Assembly (NCBI GenBank): GCA_948567375.1
Contig: OX419761.1
Location: 34,040,501-34,104,500, forward strand
Direction: 5' to 3'
Source: Lunularia cruciata
Taxonomy: Eukaryota; Streptophyta; Marchantiopsida; Lunulariales; Lunulariaceae
Length of the DNA: 64,000 nt
A program made the translations under genes and the position numbers. Under the pieces are notes generated by a model. That model searched no databases, was not told the DNA's origin, and saw only the letters and a program-made list of their open reading frames with translations. Below, one piece after another: positions 58,417-64,000 of this stretch; position 1 is the first letter of the stretch, and the number at the start of each line of letters is the position of its first letter.

Positions 58417-59550
58417 CAGATTTTGTGTTGTGTTTGTGTGTTTTGTGTTACTGATCACACTATGAGACACACCATCATTTGTACTGTTTTCACTGTCAGA
58501 TATGTAGTCAGCAGTGTCAGATATGTAGTCAACATTAGGATTGGAAAGCCAAGTCAAGCCAAGTCGATGGGTATACCTTTGTAGTGTAGCCCTAGAGAAC
58601 TCACTTCTCTAATATTGAACCTTCAAGCTCTCAACTATGGTTGACAGAGCTGACAAGCATCACCTAGAGTCTCTTATCTAGAGTGGGTGTAACTTTACTG
58701 TAATCAAGGCCCATTGTTGGCAGATCATTGAATAAAGGATTGATTTTTGATCCAAGTTGAGTGTGATTTGAGTTGAGTGTGAGTTGATTGCATTCTAGAA
58801 GTGAGAGTCAAGAGGAAATTGTGTATAAGAACTAAGGCATTAGTGATATCTCCAAGCCTAGTGAATCTATGGTACCTTTGATTATTCTCACTTGATCATT
58901 ATTAGATTTAGTTGTGTGAAAGTTGTGTTTGAGTTGCTACAAATTTGATAGTGAGGTAGATGGCATACGTTGTACAATTTTCTCAAAATTGAGATTGATT
59001 TTGAGGTAGTGGATGTTCAATTGAGGGTAAGAGAGTGAAATCAAAGACCCTAGTGTTATAAATTGGTTATAGAGGCGGATTGTGAAACCCATCTTCCCAA
59101 ATTAAGGATTTGGAAAACTCCACCCCTTTAATTTGGTTGTTTTGGCGGCAAATTTAGAGGTTTTCCAGATTGGCAAAAGACCTGGAGATCTATCAGATTA
59201 GAGGTTCAAGTTAGTGGAGGTTGTTCAAGTTTAGCAGTTGAGTTCGCAAAGGTTGGCCAGATTCAAAAGTGTGTCAAATGTGGTGGAGGTTAGCCAGATT
59301 GATAAGGCTCAAATTGGTAAGAAGGAAGGTCTCATTTGGTTGAAGTTTTGCATTTAGTGGCTTTGAAGCATAGTGCTATGGGCTAGAGAGGCTTCAAAAC
59401 CTAGGAGGGTTAGCAAGCTAACTTGCTTGTATGAGGCTAACTAATTTACTTGAGCTTTTGGTAGTTGTTTGGCAATATCTACACACTCTTCAAGATTGTG
59501 CACAATAGAGTTTGAACTCCAAATCTTTGCTTCCTAGATTGGTGTCCTAG

Positions 59551-60152
59551 TGTAATGTTCCAAGGACAAGAGAACCCTAAGAGAAACACAAGGGAAAAAA
59601 TACATAAGAAACCCAAACCTTCATCCCTCAATACTCCGATGCCCCAAAGGAGCACCTTCTCTTTATTATATAGCAAAGAAGATCCACTCAAATAGAGCAC
59701 TACCCTTGGATCAAATACATAGATTGGTGATATGTTAGTGAACTCCATCCTTAGATTAGTTGTATAGATTGGTGATATGTCAATCTTTGTCCTATTTGGT
59801 TCATCAATTAAGTTTGACTAGAAGGAATCTTTGGAGAATCTTCTTGTAAGAACCACCCAAAATGGCATGGGTGATGTATTGTTAGAAAGATCTCAATAAG
59901 ACAAACAAGGGGGAGAGGGAAATGCTTATTTCACTAAAGGAGGAGAGAGAATAAATTTTTTTTGAGGCTTAATTCATCTATTTAGGCCTCCAAAACTAGC
60001 TCTAAAGTTTTAAAGATGTTTTTTGCTCCTACCCTATTAGTAGAAATACTATTTTGGTGACACATCTATCTGATCTACTTAGACCATCATATATAACACC
60101 CATCAAGATATTACCAAGCCCATTTCCACCTCTAGATATTATGTCTAGCTAA
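59551..60152 (-). repeat. Old A-family LTR, single U3 module, cut by element C
   Basis: TGTAATGTTCC at the left; it contains the TATA-type TATTATATAG, the two GGAGCTT-like blocks and one U3 module (about 60025-60152). By comparison with the related LTR at 28945 it lacks only its last 10 bp (TGGTATTACA on plus), because element C starts at 60153. No PBS lies next to it, so it is a solo or 3' LTR. Confidence 0.82.
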
Positions 60153-60318
60153 TGTGATTATACCTAGCAAGCTAGTCCATCCTCACTTATTGTCTTAGAT
60201 ATTGGTAGCCTAATTGTAAAAGACCAAAACCGAGGTGAGAAATAGGAGAATGGAAACTCACATTGGGACACTTGAATGAGGGAAAACTCCGAATGCCTAG
60301 CATGAGCTTTGGCTTTGG

Positions 60319-60326
60319 TATTTATA
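60319..60326 (-). promoter_or_regulatory. TATA box of element C LTR
   Basis: TATAAATA on the minus strand, about 20-250 bp downstream of the heat-shock-type motifs and in the right orientation to start element transcription. Confidence 0.7.
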
Positions 60327-60340
60327 GGTAGCATACAAGA

Positions 60341-60575
60341 CTCTTGAAGCTTCTCAAGAAGCTTCCTTGAGACACTTTCTTGGAGTGCAAGCCAAGTTAA
60401 CTAGGAAGCTTCTCAAGAAGCTTTCTTCTAGAAGCCGCCTACTTGGTGTGCAAGCTAAGCTAGTTAGAAGCTTCTAGAAGCTTCCTTCTAGAAGTTACCT
60501 GCTTACGGTGCAAGTTAACTAGTTAGAAAGCTTCCCAAGAAGCTTCTTAGATGCTTCTAGAATATTCTAGGCTAT
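60341..60575 (-). promoter_or_regulatory. Array of heat-shock-element motifs in the U3 of element C
   Basis: Alternating GAA/TTC pentamers occur in several clusters: GAAGCTTC-TCAA-GAAGCTTC (about 60345 and 60404), AGAAGCTTCTAGAAGCTTCC (about 60466, four contiguous pentamers) and GCTTCTAGAATATTCTAG (about 60553, three contiguous). They recur with the 60-bp tandem units (GCAAGCTAAGCTAGTTAGAAGC-type). Plant heat-shock factors bind nGAAnnTTCnnGAAn, and such motifs drive heat-induced LTRs such as ONSEN. Activity here is inference. Confidence 0.65.
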
Positions 60576-60595
60576 TTTGTCTTATTCTCTACTTT

Positions 60596-61117
60596 TTAAG
60601 CCCGACTAACTTCATCTCTAAACTCCATATTGTTACATATTCCCCCGCCGCTAGTTGGTGACGTCCTCGTTGCCAGTAAAGCTTCGAAGTCCTTGATGGC
60701 CATCTGTGCATTCTGGAGATAAGAAAGAGGTTCCCATGTGGCATCATGAAGGGGATACCCTTTCCAAAGGACTTTGTACTCCGTATGTTGGCGACGACCT
60801 TGTTGAATATGGCAACGCGCAAGGATACGATCAACTTCGTACTCCTCATGATCATTGATAGGGATAAGAAGAGGGGGAGGTTGGACTTGAGAGGAAAAGA
60901 AAGAAGGGTTAGGAACAAAGGGTTTTAAAAGGTCTGCATGGAATAAAATGCCTTTCTTGAAAGAGAAGGTGTTGTACTCCTTGTCGCGTGCTGTCAGACA
61001 ATCATGTACCATTTGGAAGAAGGGATCTTGTTGTAGAGTTGATTGAAACTCATTATGGACCTTAGGGTCAATGGACACCGTTGTAATTGCCGCCATGATG
61101 AGAGGAAGATCCTTCAA
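60596..61117 (-). pseudogene. Element C: end of RNase H region fused to chromodomain, integrase core lost
   Basis: A continuous 173-codon frame. Residues 1-62 match the linker between RNase H and integrase (FKKGILFHAD). Residues 63 onward match the integrase C-terminal end and chromodomain (LLKPFVPNP, YEVDRILARC, YKVLWKGYP, ATWEPLSYL). The zinc finger and the whole DDE core of about 300 or more residues are absent. The junction near 60931 keeps the frame. The frame then runs about 40 bp into the LTR before stopping. Confidence 0.88.
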
Positions 61118-61210
61118 ATCAGGCCGTCATGAAAGAGCATCGGGGATGACATGGAACCGACCTAGTTTGTACTCAAGTTTGATGTCAAACAATTGGAGTT
61201 GCTCTTCCCA

Positions 61211-61774
61211 TCAATGATGCCGTCTCTTCATGTGCTCCAAGTGTAAGATCTGCAACAATGGTTTGTGATCAGTTTGCATGATCACTTGTTTCCCCAAGAG
61301 ATAATGCTTCCATACCTTGGTGGCATATACCATTGCAAGTTGTTCCCGATCTCGAGCAGAGTAATTTCTTTCAGCTGTATTTAGTCGGTGAGACACAAAG
61401 GCAATAGGATGTAGTCCATCTGGAAATTCCTGTTGCAACACAGCTCCAATTGCAAAGTTAGAAGCATCAAAATCAACCACACAAGGTAGTTGAGGATCAT
61501 ATGGTTGAAGAATAGGTTTTGAAGACACCATATGCTTTAACTTTTGGAATGCTTCTTCATGCTTGGTGGTCTATTGGAAGCTAGAGTTCTTTCCCAAGAG
61601 GTCAATCAATGGTGCAACCACGTGAGCATAATGGTGGATGAACCGTCGGTAAAAACTGGCCAATCCATTGAATGCTCGTACTTCTATAACATCCTTCGGG
61701 GTAGGCCAATCAGTAATGGCCTTGATCTTCTCTTCTTCCATCTTGATCCCCTTTGATGAGATCTTATGACCCAA
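61211..61774 (-). pseudogene. Element C: RNase H
   Basis: 61571-61774 holds the RT thumb/connection (GHKISSKGIKM, FNGLASFYRRFI). 61211-61531 holds RNase H with the catalytic-type acids (VVDFDASNFAIGAVLQQE, SARDREQLAM, TDHKPLLQIL). A TAG-type stop separates the two. Both are in the frame of RT and chromodomain. Confidence 0.88.
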
Positions 61775-61840
61775 GAAGGTAACCTCCTTCTGCCAAAAAG
61801 CACACTTTGACTTCTTGTAGTAAAATTTCCATTGTCGTAG

Positions 61841-62368
61841 TCATCTTAGGACTTCTCGCACATGATTCCTGTGTTCTGCCTCTGTCCTACTATAGATTAA
61901 GATATCATCTAAGAACACTACCACGGACTGATCCAATAGTCCCTCCAACACCCGATGCATCTGATCCATGAAGACTGCTAGAGCATTAGTGAGTCCGAAT
62001 GGTAGAACTCTCCACTCAAAATGTCCATACCTTGTGCAAAAGGCAGTCTTTTGCACGTCCTCTCCTTCAATAGGAATTTGCCAATAGCCGCTACGAAGAT
62101 CCAGCTTAGAAAAGTAGCATGCTCCACTTAATTGGTCAAGCAGGTCGTCGATCCGAGGCAAGGGATATGCATTCTTCACGGTTTGCTTATTAAGCCCACG
62201 GTAATCAATACAGAAGCGAAGTCCTCCATCCTTCTTTGGAACAAATAGTACCAGTGCTCCCCACGGAGAGGTACTATGTTGTATGAAATCCTTCTCCAAC
62301 AACTTTGTAAGTGTTGTTCGCAACTCCTCCAACTTCTTTGGTGAGAGCCGATAGATTGGTCTACTCAC
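61841..62368 (-). pseudogene. Element C: reverse transcriptase palm (open)
   Basis: 175 open codons: [64 protein letters not shown] and the catalytic [11 protein letters not shown]. All catalytic Asp residues are intact. A frameshift in the region just upstream (about 62370) disconnects it from the protease frame, and a stop at its end cuts it from RNase H. Confidence 0.92.
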
Positions 62369-63174
62369 TGGAGTACTCCTGGCAATAACTCAATCTTGAA
62401 GGGCATACTTCGATCAAAGGGTAATCCCTTTGGCAGATCATCCGGAAACACATATGCAAACTCCTGAACTATCCGATCAATCGTTGCTTGATGCGGCATC
62501 TGGCCCTCCTTAGATTGTTCTTGTGCAATTGGCTTGATCCACACCGCAAATACAGACTTATCTTCCTCCAAAGCTTGCTCTATGGCTGCTTCATTAACAA
62601 ACTTCCCTTCTAGAGACTCATCTCTCTTCCAAGCTTGCTCCATGGTTGCCTTCTTGGCAAACTTCCCATCTTGGGACTCATCTCCCTTCCAGATTTGCTC
62701 TATGGCTACCTTCTCAACAAACTTCCCATCTTGGGACTGACTATTCTTAGGTGTCTTACTCAGAGGTGCCAAACAACCTAATCGGAAATTCCTACCTTGG
62801 TGTTGTACTTGAATTTGACGTCGGGTCCAATCAAATTGAACCTTATGACGTTCAAACCAAGGTAGACCCAAAATGATATCATAGTGTAGAGATGCCACTA
62901 CAAACCTCATACACTCCAAATACTCCTTCCCAATCTTGAAGGTAACAAGATGCAAGGTGCGGAAGGCAGATCCTTTTCTACCATCCGCCATCATCAAACT
63001 ACCTTCAATCACTAGCTTGATAGAAATACCCAATTCCTTTGCTACTTGCATAGATATGCAATTCTCTGAACTTCCAAAATCAACCAAAATCCTACAACCC
63101 CGATTAGATATTGTACCTTGCAAGTGAAGCAAACTTGCATAGGTCGAGCCTTCAATCCTATTGGAACTAATCAA
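62365..63174 (-). pseudogene. Element C: protease and linker
   Basis: 269 codons. The protease active site reads ILVDFGSSENCISM, with Phe where D-S/T-G is normal. The flap and C-terminal part follow (DIILGLPWFERHKV). A linker after residue 140 carries three tandem repeats of about 20 residues. The end ([18 protein letters not shown]) matches the lead-in to RT. Confidence 0.88.
62566..62745 (-). repeat. Three tandem 60-bp units encoding a 20-residue repeat
   Basis: In the protease-RT linker of element C the pattern ESxxGKFxxxAxIEQxWxxD appears three times in frame. The 60-bp unit is a multiple of three, so copies change length without shifting frame. Confidence 0.92.
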
Positions 63175-63200
63175 GCTCCCAGTAGGCGGCTTGAAATCTC

Positions 63201-63990
63201 CTATTGGGATTCTTTGTTTCCTTGATCATTTTGTTCTACAAACTCAATCTGGGCATCTTGTCGAGGTCGCACATTCCTAAATGGACATTCAGCAATGCGA
63301 TGTCCAACTTGGCAACAATAAAAGCAACCTCCATTTTGTTGTAATCTTTCTCTATCTGCTGTACCAAGTGGTCTTTGTTGGATAGCATCAATCTCCATTG
63401 GTACCGGTTCTTCCACTCGTGGTAATGGTAGGTTTTGTGTAGGTCGAGGTCGAGACAAATTATCGCAACTAAGGAATCAAAATGCTCAGCCAATTGCGTG
63501 GCTTCTTCTACGTTCTGTGGCTCTTGCATGGTCACCTCCAATCTGGTTTGTGACTTCAATCCTCGCACAAATTGATCCAAAACTTCACCTTCTTGGATAT
63601 CTAGAATTTGCATGATGATATTCTGAAATTGTGTGATGTAGCTTCTCACTAAGCCAATTTGCCTCAACACCGCCAATTTATCTCGTGTAGCTCGAGTGAT
63701 ATTTATAGTCTGAAATCGACCAAGTATTGCATCCTTAAATTCTGCCCATGTCAAAATCGGTGTAACAATTTTTCGTTCAGCTCTTTCTACTCGGAATTGC
63801 CACCAAAGTTTTGCCACGTCATCCAATTAGCTAGAGGCCAAGAGAATTCATTTCTGCTCGTCTTGAAGATTGGTGGCTTCAAAGTGACGTTCACAGTCAA
63901 ACACAAAATTCTCCACTATGCCTGGAAGATTCTTGCCTTCAAACACCTTGGGTTTCAGAAATTGAATGCAATCTTCTCCATCTCGAACTG
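63201..63990 (-). pseudogene. Element C: gag (to window edge)
   Basis: From the right edge gag reads DGEDCIQFLKPKVFEG-like sequence, a stop near 63830, then the core (LWWQFRVER, ILGRFQTINI, FQNIIMQI, FVRGLKSQTRLEV). After a frameshift near 63440 it reads CFYCCQVGHRIAEC, a CX2CX4HX4C zinc knuckle. The start lies beyond the window. Confidence 0.88.
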
Positions 63991-64000
63991 GCGCTCTGTC

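Larger units (their letters stand above)
56880..59550. other. Unclassified stretch with a tandem duplication and a hairpin
   Basis: No gene recognised. Contains the duplication at 57633-57811 and the hairpin at 58377-58416. A 22-bp repeat (TCAGATATGTAGTCA) occurs twice near 58500. Confidence 0.45.
60153..60637 (-). repeat. 3' LTR of element C
   Basis: A 485-bp LTR. The minus strand starts TGTAACAATATGG (after a PPT) and ends GGTATAATCACA, so both ends show TG..CA. U3 holds three tandem units of about 60 bp with heat-shock-type palindromes, then a TATA box at 60319-60326. The outer end is inferred from the LTR ends plus the break in the older A-family LTR. Confidence 0.8.
60153..64000 (-). 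mobile_element. Ty3/gypsy chromovirus-type element C (runs off the window)
   Basis: Minus-strand order from the right edge: gag, zinc knuckle, protease, RT, RNase H, chromodomain, PPT, 3' LTR (60153-60637). The 5' LTR and PBS must lie beyond 64000. RT, RNase H and chromodomain segments (62368-60596) share one frame. Frameshifts separate gag, knuckle, protease and RT. The integrase core is missing through a deletion that keeps the frame. Compared with element A this copy is less decayed in RT. Confidence 0.93.

Overview
This window looks like nuclear DNA from a plant with a large, transposon-rich genome. The evidence is Ty3/gypsy chromoviruses, one primed by the plant-typical TGGTATCAGAGC site, Ty1/copia remains, a PIF/Harbinger transposase, a TTTAGGG-type interstitial telomere run, AT-rich spacers and no recognisable intact host gene. 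I cannot name the species; a gymnosperm or similar large genome would fit, but that is inference. I saw no rRNA, tRNA or CRISPR array.

Layout. 1-10.3 kb: a Ty1/copia fossil (+) split by a full-length 6.6-kb Ty3/gypsy element A (-), with both LTRs, PBS, PPT and a perfect 5-bp target duplication. 10.3-14.2 kb: a decayed reading frame of about 850 codons (-), coiled-coil rich and unrecognised. 14.5-21.9 kb: two diverged copies (+) of an unclassified coiled-coil repeat family, a copia RNase H fossil, a set of tandem hairpins, and a solo A-type LTR. 22-26 kb: AT-rich DNA with a 540-bp foldback element. 26-34 kb: remains of an endonuclease/reverse-transcriptase LINE (one long pseudogene, one C-terminal fossil, several 3' tails) interrupted by A-type LTRs. 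34-43 kb: a repeat-poor stretch of higher GC with a few perfect hairpins. 43-46 kb: a local duplication carrying a MITE, then a decayed ORF1-like frame. 46-54 kb: element B, an internally deleted LTR element with a tRNA-Asp-like PBS, its solo LTR, and another decayed coiled-coil region. 54.9-56.9 kb: a Harbinger transposase pseudogene and tandem repeats. 59.5-64 kb: an old A-family LTR into which element C (-), a Ty3/gypsy element, inserted 10 bp from the LTR end; C runs off the window.

Nothing here appears to work as a set of host genes. The content is layered parasitic DNA whose nesting order can be read: copia and LINE are older, A-type LTRs landed in them, and element C landed in an A-type LTR. 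The points most worth a second look are the heat-shock-element array in the LTR of C, the in-frame loss of its integrase, the U3 module duplication that divides the A family, the LINE with a conserved two-hairpin 3' tail, the MITE with a paralogous empty site, and the triple tandem hairpin at 18.6 kb.
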